This document shows, one piece after another, positions 9,233 through 17,076 of a stretch of DNA of 64,000 bases; the stretch's first letter is position 1; every line of letters begins with the position of its first letter. This DNA is from Terriglobales bacterium (GTDB taxonomy: Bacteria; Acidobacteriota; Terriglobia; Terriglobales; Acidobacteriaceae). The stretch is taken from positions 62,001 to 126,000 of the forward strand of contig DATMPC010000049.1 of NCBI GenBank assembly GCA_035567895.1, given 5' to 3'. Under the pieces are notes generated by a model. That model ran no database searches. It saw only the letters and a program-made list of their open reading frames with translations, and had not been told where the DNA came from. A program made the position numbers and the translations under genes.

Positions 9233-10453
9233 ATGAAGGTTGCGTTTGGTGTGTGCGGCGGTATCGCCGCATATAAGGCGTGCGAAGTAGTCCGCTTACT
9301 TCAGGACGCAGGCATCCGCGTGCAGGTGGTCATGACTGCTGCCGCCCAGGAGTTCGTGCGTCCACTCACCTTCGCCGCGCTTTCTGGAGAGAAAGTTATC
9401 ACTGGTCTGTGGCAGTCTGGCGGCGAGCAGCCGAATCTGGACTCAGCCGTAGAACACATCAGCGTCGCTCAATCAATTGACGCGCTAGTTGTCGCGCCCT
9501 GCACAGCAGATACTGCCGCCAAATTCGCGCACGGACAGGCGGACGACTTTCTTTCGACTCTTTACCTTGCCACGCCTGCTCCGGTGATCATTGCGCCCAC
9601 AATGAACGTCGAAATGCTGAATCATCCGGCAACGCAAGCGAATTTGGAAACTCTGCGCAAACGTGGCCTGCACATCGTCGAGCCGGGCAGTGGATACCTC
9701 GCTTGCGGCATGGTTGGTGCAGGACGCCTTGCCGAGCCGGAGGAGATTGTTGCCGCGGTGCTGGCGACGCTCGGAGTCGTGCGCGACCTTGCAGGCGAGA
9801 CGGTGCTTATCACTGCAGGTCCGACGCGAGAGCCAGTGGATCCAGTGCGCTTTCTGGGCAATCGTTCCAGCGGGAAAATGGGATATGCGCTGGCCGAAGC
9901 AGCTCTTCGTCGTGGAGCAAAGGTGATTCTGGTTTCAGGACCAGTTGCATTGGAACCGCCAGTGGGCGCGGACGTCGTGCAAGTGCAGACGGCTGAAGAA
10001 ATGCGCAACGCGGTGCTTTCACGAGCATCCGAGGCCAAAATAATTATCGCGGCTGCGGCTGTGGCTGATTTCCGTTTGCGCAAAGCGTCAGAACAAAAAA
10101 TCAGGCGCAATGGCCCAATGTCGCTCGACCTGGAGCCCACGCCCGACATACTCGCCGAGGCTGCCGCCCGTCGTCATCCGAATCAGGTGCTCATCGGTTT
10201 CGCTGCTGAGACACAAAACGCGATCGAGAATGGACGCGCCAAGCTCCGCAAGAAGGGAATCGATGCCATCGTGGTTAACGACGTATCGGACCCGGAAATT
10301 GGATTTGATTCAGAGCGCAACGAAGTCACAATCCTTACCGCCAACGAAGAGATCGCAATCCCGCGGGCAGAAAAGTCGAAAATAGCTCATCGCATCCTCG
10401 ATGCCGTGCTAAAACTGAAGACGCGCTCGGGCAAGCCTGTGCCTGCTCGCTAG
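9233..10453 (+). CDS. coaBC: Bifunctional phosphopantothenoylcysteine decarboxylase/synthetase
   Basis: Makes 4'-phosphopantetheine from phosphopantothenate and cysteine in two steps of coenzyme A synthesis. The N-terminal flavin decarboxylase half shows GVCGGIAAYKACEVVR, the active-site His in VEHISVAQ, the substrate-binding APTMNVEML and the catalytic-Cys loop LACGMVGAGRLAEP. The synthetase half starts with LITAGPTREPVDPVRFLGNR and SSGKMGYALAEAALRRGA. ATG 9233 is chosen because the family begins MKVxFGVCGGIAAYK; an upstream in-frame ATG at 9206 would add nine unrelated residues. Confidence 0.95.
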   Translation: MKVAFGVCGGIAAYKACEVVRLLQDAGIRVQVVMTAAAQEFVRPLTFAALSGEKVITGLWQSGGEQPNLDSAVEHISVAQSIDALVVAPCTADTAAKFAHGQADDFLSTLYLATPAPVIIAPTMNVEMLNHPATQANLETLRKRGLHIVEPGSGYLACGMVGAGRLAEPEEIVAAVLATLGVVRDLAGETVLITAGPTREPVDPVRFLGNRSSGKMGYALAEAALRRGAKVILVSGPVALEPPVGADVVQVQTAEEMRNAVLSRASEAKIIIAAAAVADFRLRKASEQKIRRNGPMSLDLEPTPDILAEAAARRHPNQVLIGFAAETQNAIENGRAKLRKKGIDAIVVNDVSDPEIGFDSERNEVTILTANEEIAIPRAEKSKIAHRILDAVLKLKTRSGKPVPAR

Positions 10454-10459
10454 ACTTTC

Positions 10460-11236
10460 ATGACAAACGGTGCGGAGCTCCAAAAACAGTTCGCAGAACG
10501 TGTGCGTTTCTATCGCGAGCTAGGCATTTACGATTTCTATCGCCGACAATCAGCAGGCGTCGCATCACACACACTAGAGACGCAGCAAGCTGCTTCTTCA
10601 CCATCCAGCGCGAGTTCGGCATCGCCATTCGACACGAGAACTGAAGAACAAATGACTCCTGAAAAAGCTCTGCGGTTAATCCGCGAAGACCTCGGCGATT
10701 GCACTCGCTGCGTCCTGCACAAGCAAGGACGCAAACAGATTGTGTTCGGCGTGGGGAATGCGCGGGCCGACATCATGTTTGTGGGCGAGGGGCCGGGAGC
10801 GGACGAAGATCAGCAAGGCGAGCCGTTTGTTGGCCGCGCCGGTCAGCTGCTAAACAACATGATCACTGCGATGGGGATTCGTCGCGAGGATGTCTACATC
10901 GCCAACGTCGTCAAGTGCCGGCCGCCCGGAAATCGCACTCCGGAACGCGAAGAGTGCGACACGTGCTCTCCATTTCTAATGAGGCAAATTGCGGCGGTGA
11001 AGCCGAAGATCGTCGTCGCCCTTGGAGCGGTCGCTGCCAAGACGCTTCTCGGAGTCAACGATGCTATGGTGAATATGCGGGGGCGAATCTACGACTTCAA
11101 GAACACCAAGCTCGCCGTAACCTACCATCCGGCGTATCTGCTGCGCGATCCGCGCCAGAAGAAAGAAGCTTGGAAGGACCTGCAGATGGTAATGAAGTAT
11201 CTGGGCATGCCGATACCTCAGACCGCGATGAGCTAA
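10460..11236 (+). CDS. Uracil-DNA glycosylase, family 4 (Fe-S)
   Basis: Removes uracil from DNA. The 258-residue protein has a variable Ser/Ala-rich N-terminal stretch (residues 1-65). The [4Fe-4S]-binding core follows: Cys81-x2-Cys84 in DCTRCVLHKQGR, then NVVKCRPPGNRTP and CDTCSPFL for the other two ligands. The catalytic/uracil motif is GEGPGADEDQQGEPFVGRAG and the C-terminal motif is VTYHPAYLLRDP. The N-terminal extension resembles that of UDGs whose N-terminus is like the phage SPO1 polymerase. It starts 6 nt after coaBC and ends directly against the convergent zinc-ribbon gene. Confidence 0.93.
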   Translation: MTNGAELQKQFAERVRFYRELGIYDFYRRQSAGVASHTLETQQAASSPSSASSASPFDTRTEEQMTPEKALRLIREDLGDCTRCVLHKQGRKQIVFGVGNARADIMFVGEGPGADEDQQGEPFVGRAGQLLNNMITAMGIRREDVYIANVVKCRPPGNRTPEREECDTCSPFLMRQIAAVKPKIVVALGAVAAKTLLGVNDAMVNMRGRIYDFKNTKLAVTYHPAYLLRDPRQKKEAWKDLQMVMKYLGMPIPQTAMS

Positions 11237-11494
11237 CTACTTGGTCTTCGGTTTCTTCTGCTTGGGCGAACTTTCGCCCAGCCGGCCGCTGACGCTAGCC
11301 AACACTTTCTGAAACGCTTCCTGTGCGCTCATTTCCTTACGCCCACCCTTGTTCTTGCGGTACTTGTGCTCGAAGCTGCAGGTGCGGCAGCGGACTTTCT
11401 GGACTTCGTCTCCGGCCATCACAACCACGGAATGATCGGTCGTGCGCTGACAACGCGAGCAATAATCGTCGATATCATCACCGAGCCTTGGCAT
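11237..11494 (-). CDS. Small zinc-ribbon protein
   Basis: An 85-residue protein with two CxxC pairs, Cys12/Cys15 (YCSRC) and Cys36/Cys39 (RCRTC), spaced as a zinc ribbon. A basic C-terminal half follows, ending KQKKPKTK, which suggests nucleic-acid binding. I do not recognise a named family or function. Its stop codon abuts the uracil-DNA glycosylase stop with no intervening base, so the two transcripts converge and probably overlap. Confidence 0.72.
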   Translation of the reverse strand: MPRLGDDIDDYCSRCQRTTDHSVVVMAGDEVQKVRCRTCSFEHKYRKNKGGRKEMSAQEAFQKVLASVSGRLGESSPKQKKPKTK

Positions 11495-11578
11495 AAGCGA
11501 CCTCCAGGCCGAGTATTGATCGCGCGAATACTAGCACGGCCACATCCCGCCATAGCAAGCAACTGCTAGACTCTAGCC

Positions 11579-12250
11579 ATGCCCGGTAGGCGCGGACTCT
11601 TTATTACTTTCGAGGGCCTTGACGGCTCCGGGAAGAGCACCCAAATTACGCGCCTCGCCGAGACACTTACCGCGCGCGGCCTCGACGTTCTGGCAACTCG
11701 AGAACCCGGCGGAAGCGCAATTGGAGAGCGTATTCGCTCCATCCTGCTGGACTCTCGCACTTCAGGCCTGTCCCCGCTCGCCGAGCTGGCGTTAATGTTC
11801 GCGGATCGCGCGCAGCACGTTGAAGAAGTGATTGAACCAGCGCTCAAGGCTGGAAAAACCGTGATTTGCGACCGCTACACCGACAGCACGGAAGCCTATC
11901 AAGGCTTCGGTCGCCGACTCGGATCGCAGGTTGTCCTCGATTTGCACCATACGCTCTGCCACGACTTGTGGCCCGATTTGACACTGCTACTCGAGTCTGA
12001 ACTGGATGCAAGCGTTGCCCGCGCGCGCAATCGCAATCAAAGCTCGCAGTCGTCTGAGGGACGCTTTGAAAGTGAAGACGCTGCCTTCTTCCGGCGCGTT
12101 CATCAAGGATTCAATGAGATCGCACGCCGCGAGGCTAATCGCATATCGAGAATTCCCGCCGGCACGATCCAGAACGTGGAAGGCGAGATTCTGAGAACCG
12201 TGGAGAGCCGTTTCCCACAGCTTGCAAACCGCGCAGCGGCCGTTAAATGA
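11579..12250 (+). CDS. tmk: Thymidylate kinase
   Basis: Phosphorylates dTMP to dTDP. The 223-residue protein carries the P-loop FEGLDGSGKSTQ near residue 10, the DR(Y/F) motif CDRYTDSTEAYQGFGR near residue 97, and a lid region around residues 140-160. Both motifs are intact. The last codons overlap the start of holB by four bases (ATGA), the usual tmk-holB coupling. Confidence 0.95.
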   Translation: MPGRRGLFITFEGLDGSGKSTQITRLAETLTARGLDVLATREPGGSAIGERIRSILLDSRTSGLSPLAELALMFADRAQHVEEVIEPALKAGKTVICDRYTDSTEAYQGFGRRLGSQVVLDLHHTLCHDLWPDLTLLLESELDASVARARNRNQSSQSSEGRFESEDAAFFRRVHQGFNEIARREANRISRIPAGTIQNVEGEILRTVESRFPQLANRAAAVK

Positions 12251-13353
12251 GTTCAATCGTGTCCTTCCAGAATTTTCACGGCAACCACGAAACCACTACC
12301 CGCATTCGCGAGATGCTCGGACGCGACCGCCTTCCTCATGCTGTGATCATCTCCGGACCCGAAGGAGCGGGGAAGTACAAGCTCGCGCAGATGATCGCGA
12401 AGACGCTGAACTGCCTCGAACAGCCAATCAGCGAAGGTTTGCCTGATTTTTGTGGACGCTGCAGCAACTGCACACGCATCGGGCAGGCCGACGATCTTGA
12501 AGCAAGGTTCGGCGAAGCGGTTGAGACTCGTGAGGCAATGCGCGAAGCCGACAAGCGCGAGGCGCGCATTCTCATCCAGACGCATCCTGAAGTGATCGTT
12601 GTCCCTCCCGATCCACCGCAGATGCTGGTCAAGGTGGGCCAGGTGCGGCTCGTGATTGATTCGATTTTCTACAAGCCGGTCGAGGCCCGCCGTAAGGTTG
12701 TCATCTTCACTGAGTCGTCGTTCATGAAGGAAGCTGCGAATTCACTGCTGAAAGTTCTTGAGGAACCTCCGGAATATGCGACTTTAATTCTCCTGACGAC
12801 CAATCCCGGAGAACTGCTGCCGACCATCCGTTCGCGCTGTGTAACCTTCACGCTGGGAGCGTTGCCTGTCGGCGAATTGGACGAGGCGCTCAGTACGTCC
12901 CGAAAAGACCTCAAGCCAGCCCAACGCGAGCTTGTGGCGCGGCTGGCGAACGGCGCTATGGGACGCGCACTCAGCTTCAAACTCGAAGAGTACATCGAGG
13001 CCCGAGCCAGTGCCCTCACCATGCTTCGGAGCGCCATTACGGGAAATGATCACACCGACCTGTTCAAGATCACAGAAACCTATCGCGCCGGCGCCGAGGG
13101 CCGCGATAAGACCGATCAATTGCTGCGTACGTTGTACGCGCTGCTCGAAGACCTGCTGATGCTGAAGTCTGGAACTCCCGAACTGGTACGGAACACAGAT
13201 ATTCGAGGTGAACTCGGCAGGCTGTCGCAGTCAGTAGACTTCGATTGGATCCTGACTGCATCCCAGCGCCTCGCGGAGGTAGAACGAGGCATGAGAAGGA
13301 ACCTTCTGCGCTCGCTGTCACTGGATGCGTTTGCGACTTCCTTAGAGCGCTAG
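12247..13353 (+). CDS. holB: DNA polymerase III delta' subunit
   Basis: Clamp-loader AAA+ subunit that helps load the beta clamp. The 368-residue protein has a P-loop-like GPEGAGKYKLAQ near residue 36, a zinc cluster (Cys58 region and CGRCSNC) and the diagnostic stretches SLLKVLEEPP and TTNPGELLPTIRSRC (sensor 1 and SRC). The C-terminal domain III is alpha-helical. The four-base overlap with tmk indicates translational coupling. Confidence 0.92.
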   Translation: MSSIVSFQNFHGNHETTTRIREMLGRDRLPHAVIISGPEGAGKYKLAQMIAKTLNCLEQPISEGLPDFCGRCSNCTRIGQADDLEARFGEAVETREAMREADKREARILIQTHPEVIVVPPDPPQMLVKVGQVRLVIDSIFYKPVEARRKVVIFTESSFMKEAANSLLKVLEEPPEYATLILLTTNPGELLPTIRSRCVTFTLGALPVGELDEALSTSRKDLKPAQRELVARLANGAMGRALSFKLEEYIEARASALTMLRSAITGNDHTDLFKITETYRAGAEGRDKTDQLLRTLYALLEDLLMLKSGTPELVRNTDIRGELGRLSQSVDFDWILTASQRLAEVERGMRRNLLRSLSLDAFATSLER

Positions 13354-13361
13354 CTTTAGTC

Positions 13362-13562
13362 TCTTCTTGTCATTCCGAACCGCCGGTTTGTGGCGGTGAG
13401 GAATCCCTATAAGCACGAGCATTTCAATACGTGCGACTCTTCTGCAGACTGTGCCCGTGTAGCCGCAAGCTGCAATATTTGCTGTTCTCAACCAATCGAC
13501 AATAACGAAGTCCGTAGGGATTCCTCACCGCCACAAACCGGCGGTTCGGAATGACAAGAAGA
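13362..13562. repeat. Perfect 48-nt inverted repeat (MITE-like)
   Basis: Arms 13362-13409 and 13515-13562 are exact reverse complements over 48 bases and enclose about 105 bases without a gene. The arm core reads CATTCCGAACCGCCGG on the left strand. It occupies most of the 406-base gap between holB and the Hfq-like gene. A short CTCCGTGTCTCCGTGGT unit (13566-13582) follows and matches the CACGGAG repeat family at 23749 and 45964. No transposase is present. The rest of the gap holds nothing I can name. Confidence 0.88.
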
Positions 13563-13759
13563 AGACTCCGTGTCTCCGTGGTGAATTGACCGCTTTGCGC
13601 GGCGGCGAGAGCCTGTGATAGGGTTAGCGCAACTCAGACCGCTTTGAATCCAGCCTTTCGGAAGTTTCTCGCGCTATCGGCCTGTTCGATCTTGACCTTC
13701 GGCGCATGTTGGCACTCAAGCCGGTTCTAACGCAGATATTGTTGGGTTAAACACCTCGT

Positions 13760-14164
13760 ATGAAAGATTCAGGCAATTCCGCGGCAGTCGGACGAGCGCC
13801 AGAACTCGCGCCAGAAGCCGACGATTTTGTAAACCGCAAACTGATCCGTCCGTCCCTGTCCCTGCCACGGCGCTCAGATCCCAGCAGCGAGAGGCCCCTT
13901 ACCAGCTCTGAGCAGCGCGTGCCGAAGCGCGCGAATGCGATCGAGCAGACCCATGCTGAGGCTTTCTATTTTCAAAAGCAGATGGCGAGCCGTACGCCGA
14001 TGGTGGTGGTGCTCAAGGATGGCGAAGAAGTGCATGGCTGGATCGATTGGTACGATCGCAATTGCATCAAGATCAATCGCAACGGCCATCCCGGCGTGCT
14101 GATCTACAAGCAAAGCATCCGCTACATGTTTAAGGCGGGCGAGAACAGCAACGGAAAGCGATAA
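13760..14164 (+). CDS. Hfq-like Sm-fold RNA chaperone with long N-terminal extension
   Basis: The C-terminal 60 or so residues of this 134-residue protein fit the Hfq Sm fold: EAFYFQKQMASRTPMVVVLKDG for Sm1, GWIDWYDRNCIKIN, and LIYKQSIRYMF for Sm2, matching the YKHAI position of classical Hfq. This part should form a ring that binds U-rich or A-rich RNA. Residues 1-70 are Pro/Ser/Arg-rich and unlike classical Hfq, which is short at its N-terminus. The Sm2 His of enterobacterial Hfq is Gln here. The gene ends directly against the convergent tsaC gene. The Sm assignment is firm; orthology to Hfq is likely. Confidence 0.8.
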   Translation: MKDSGNSAAVGRAPELAPEADDFVNRKLIRPSLSLPRRSDPSSERPLTSSEQRVPKRANAIEQTHAEAFYFQKQMASRTPMVVVLKDGEEVHGWIDWYDRNCIKINRNGHPGVLIYKQSIRYMFKAGENSNGKR

Positions 14165-15211
14165 TCACCGAGCTGCGCGAAGCAGTCGATCACGCAGCGC
14201 TAATCCGAGGCCATCAGCGGACGGCAATGGGCACACAATCACGCTAACCCCAGGTTTATCCAAGTAGCGAAGTCCAGCAAATAAATTGTGAGCGAGCTGC
14301 GCGTAATCGCTCCACGATCCCCAATCGAAGATCACCAATCCCCCACGCGAGAGCGACTGTTGGTCGAGCCAGTCCTCGGGGACCATTGCGCCCACGTAAT
14401 CGCCATGGTCGCCTAGGTTCGAGACTTGTTGCTCGAGGACTGCGCGGAACCCCTCTGGCGTTCCCTCCACCAGCATCAACTTTGCTTGCGGTGCGTAATG
14501 GCGCGCCGCCAGACCTGGCGAGGCCAGAGCCTGCGGAGCTTCATTCGCGGGAGCCGAATAGACCTCGATCGGGCCCAGCAAATCTTCAAGCTGCTCACGG
14601 GTGATCCCGCCGGGGCGAAGCAGGAGAGGCGGCGTTCGTAGCGGGTCAAGTACCGTGGACTCCACTCCGATTTGAGTTGGGCCGGAGTCGAGTACGGCGT
14701 CAATGCGTCCTTCGAGATCACGAAGCACATGCTCCGCTGTTGTTGGGCTGGTGCGTCCAAAGCGATTCGCGCTGGGCGCAGCGAGGGGTAACCCCGCACT
14801 GGCAATAACAGCGTGCGCAACTGGATGCGCGGGCATGCGAACTGCCACGGTTTCGCGTCCAGCAGTGACGGCCGGCGGAAGTTGCGGGTGCCTCCTTAGC
14901 AGCAAGGTGAGAGGTCCGGGCCAGAAGCGATCCGCCAACGTCTTAGCCTTCTCCGGGAAATCAGCAGCTATTTGCGAAATCATTTCGGAATTGGCTACGT
15001 GCACAATGAGCGGATCCCAAGCGGGCCGTTCTTTGGCTTCAAAGATGCGCGCGATGGCTGCGGGGTCGAGAGCATTGGCCGCCAATCCATAGACAGTCTC
15101 CGTTGGAATAGCGACAAGACCGCCATGCTTGAGGATCGCGGCAGCTTCAGCAATAGCTGCATCTTCGCTTGCGGCGTTCTCAGCGGGAACCTTGAGGTGA
15201 ATAGTCTTCAC
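14165..15211 (-). CDS. Threonylcarbamoyl-AMP synthase, Sua5 type
   Basis: Makes threonylcarbamoyl-AMP for the t6A modification of tRNA position 37. The YrdC domain shows GGLVAIPTETVYGLAANA, FEAKERPAWDPLIVHV and APSANRFGRTSPTTAEHV. A C-terminal Sua5 domain follows (about residues 215-348), so this is the long form and not the short TsaC. The GTG at 15211 gives a family-like start (KTIHLKV); a TTG at 15229 would add six residues. The gene is convergent with the Hfq-like gene, with no gap. Confidence 0.92.
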   Translation of the reverse strand: MKTIHLKVPAENAASEDAAIAEAAAILKHGGLVAIPTETVYGLAANALDPAAIARIFEAKERPAWDPLIVHVANSEMISQIAADFPEKAKTLADRFWPGPLTLLLRRHPQLPPAVTAGRETVAVRMPAHPVAHAVIASAGLPLAAPSANRFGRTSPTTAEHVLRDLEGRIDAVLDSGPTQIGVESTVLDPLRTPPLLLRPGGITREQLEDLLGPIEVYSAPANEAPQALASPGLAARHYAPQAKLMLVEGTPEGFRAVLEQQVSNLGDHGDYVGAMVPEDWLDQQSLSRGGLVIFDWGSWSDYAQLAHNLFAGLRYLDKPGVSVIVCPLPSADGLGLALRDRLLRAAR

Positions 15212-15348
15212 TCGGAAGAGAATAAACAATTCAGCCTGAGTGTTTGCTCAGGTCTTGATTTGATAATGTTGCGCGTTGACATTGCCGCGCCACTCCTCTA
15301 GCATCTGCCTTCAATTGTTTGGGATACAAAGCCTCTGCGGAGCTGATC

Positions 15349-15618
15349 GTGATCAAACTCGACATCATCAACGAAGTCGTGAATAAGACGGGCATCACCA
15401 AAACGAAAGCTGAAATGGCTGTTGAGACCGTCTTCGAGAGCATGAAGAAGGCTTTGTCGCAGGGCGATCGCATCGAACTGCGCGGCTTCGGAGTGTTCAA
15501 CGTGCGTCCCCGCAAGACCGGCATCGGCCGCAACCCGCGCACAGGAGCCGAGGTCAGCATCCCGCCGGGCAAGGCTGTGCGTTTTAAACCGGGCAAAGAG
15601 CTGCAGTCCATCGACTAA
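15349..15618 (+). CDS. HU/IHF-family DNA-binding protein
   Basis: An 89-residue histone-like protein that bends DNA. It has the helical dimerisation part (IINEVVNKTGITKTKAEMAV), the conserved GDRIELRGFGVFNVR and the beta-arm RKTGIGRNPRTGAEVSIP, whose RNP tip intercalates DNA. A GTG start at 15349 is preceded by GCGGAG with a six-base spacing. A TTG at 15319 in frame would add ten residues not seen in the family. Confidence 0.94.
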   Translation: MIKLDIINEVVNKTGITKTKAEMAVETVFESMKKALSQGDRIELRGFGVFNVRPRKTGIGRNPRTGAEVSIPPGKAVRFKPGKELQSID

Positions 15619-15657
15619 AGACCCCGTTCCAACAAACCAACATTATCGAATTTGTGG

Positions 15658-15677
15658 CACAGCCGCCCGCGGCTGTG
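15658..15677 (+). terminator. Possible terminator hairpin after HU gene
   Basis: An 8-bp stem (CACAGCCG pairing with CGGCTGTG) around a four-base loop lies 40 bases past the HU-family stop. It lacks a strong T-run, so intrinsic termination is only possible. Confidence 0.45.
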
Positions 15678-15827
15678 GCGCGGGGATGTGTGTCGTTCAA
15701 ACCGTGACATTCCGCAACGATTTCCTACGTATCAGGCTCCGGGGGGCCGAAAGACGCACAGCCCAGTGGCATAGCCTGGGTAGGCTTTTCTCGATCAAGA
15801 TGGGAGAATGAATCTTGGTCTTATTGA

Positions 15828-16838
15828 ATGTCTGATTCCGGTTATCCCATAGAAGTCCTCGAGCCAGCGCCTCGGCCGCATGAAGTACACATCATTCTTC
15901 CTTTGCGGCGAAGATATTGGCTGCATCTGCTGTTGTTTGTTGCCACCATCTTCACGACTCTTATCGTCGGAGCGCGGCTGCAGTACAACTTTGTTCAAGG
16001 TTTGCCGCAGTTCCATTCCGATGCCGATTTGTTTCCTCTACGTTGGGCCCTGCAGAATCCTGGGAACCTTGTTTTAGGCATACCGTTCAGCGTGACTTTG
16101 CTGGGAATTCTGCTCGCCCATGAGATGGGGCACTTTATCTACGCCCAGCGGAACAACGTTTACGCGACTCTGCCGTTTTTCCTTCCAGCGCCCACACTGA
16201 TCGGGACTCTTGGTGCCTTCATTCGCATCCGCTCTCCAATCAGGACACGGGCTGCGCTGTTCGACATCGGCATCGCAGGCCCCATCGCCGGATTTGTCGT
16301 GGCATTGCCGGTTTTGGTCGGAGCATTAATGGCTTCTCGGCCTGCCGCCGCACAGCTGAGCGACTCTGGCCTTGTGCTGGGTTTTCCTCTGGTTTTCCAT
16401 CTCGCATGGAAGCTTCTGCATCCTCAAGGCGCTCTGCAATTAGCGCAACTTAGTCTCTCGCCCGTGGCAATCGCGGCTTGGGTGGGAATGTTTGCCACTT
16501 CTCTGAACCTGCTGCCCGGCGGACAGCTCGATGGCGGACACATCGTCTACGCGCTGTCGCCGCGGTCTCACAAACTTGTCTCGCGGCTAACGATGGTGGC
16601 ATTAGTTCCCCTGGGCATCTTTTGCTGGGCGGGATGGTTGATCTGGGCTCTCTTGTTGCTCGTAAGCCTGATGCGCCATCCACCTGTACCGGAATACCCG
16701 CCATTGGATCGAAAGCGGAAGCTGCTCGCCTGGTTCGCATTCCTGATGTTTGTGCTAACTATGTTGCCGACTCCGTTTTCCCAAATCGACCCGGAGCGCG
16801 GAGTGCAGCCTGCAGGCGTGTGGCAGATGCTGCATTAA
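15828..16838 (+). CDS. Site-2 protease family (M50) membrane metalloprotease
   Basis: A 336-residue multi-spanning membrane protein. The zinc-binding motif HEMGH starts at His98 in the second or third membrane segment. The third ligand motif is NLLPGGQLDGGH near residue 230, the classical NxxPxxxxDGxH of site-2 proteases. A region between them, ATLPFFLPAPTLIGTLGAF, matches the plant EGY and bacterial M50 group that lacks a PDZ domain. The substrate is unknown; family members cleave transmembrane anti-sigma factors or other membrane proteins. Confidence 0.9.
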   Translation: MSDSGYPIEVLEPAPRPHEVHIILPLRRRYWLHLLLFVATIFTTLIVGARLQYNFVQGLPQFHSDADLFPLRWALQNPGNLVLGIPFSVTLLGILLAHEMGHFIYAQRNNVYATLPFFLPAPTLIGTLGAFIRIRSPIRTRAALFDIGIAGPIAGFVVALPVLVGALMASRPAAAQLSDSGLVLGFPLVFHLAWKLLHPQGALQLAQLSLSPVAIAAWVGMFATSLNLLPGGQLDGGHIVYALSPRSHKLVSRLTMVALVPLGIFCWAGWLIWALLLLVSLMRHPPVPEYPPLDRKRKLLAWFAFLMFVLTMLPTPFSQIDPERGVQPAGVWQMLH

Positions 16839-16876
16839 GCTCTCTCCGACGAATAATTCGCGGAAACCTCTTTGAT

Positions 16877-17039
16877 ACTGTCATCCCTCGCGCCGCAGCG
16901 AGTCCAATTTCCGCGTTCACTCTTCGTATTTGCGGCGCAGGGGATCTGCTGTTGCCGACGGATAAAAAAGCAGATCCCCGGGCCGCATCTGCATTTAGGG
17001 CATTTGCGAAGGCGACGCTGCGGCCCGAGGGATGACAGT
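16877..17039. repeat. Nested inverted repeat
   Basis: The outer arms 16877-16900 and 17016-17039 are reverse complements at 23 of 24 bases (core TGTCATCCCTCG). Inside them is a second 11-bp stem, 16940-16950 pairing with 16969-16979 (GGGGATCTGCT). The element fills the gap between the convergent M50 and priA genes and could act as a bidirectional terminator or be a small mobile palindromic repeat. Confidence 0.8.
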
Positions 17040-17076
17040 GTTTGGTAGATTGGTTGACGTCAAATTAGCCGAAGGC

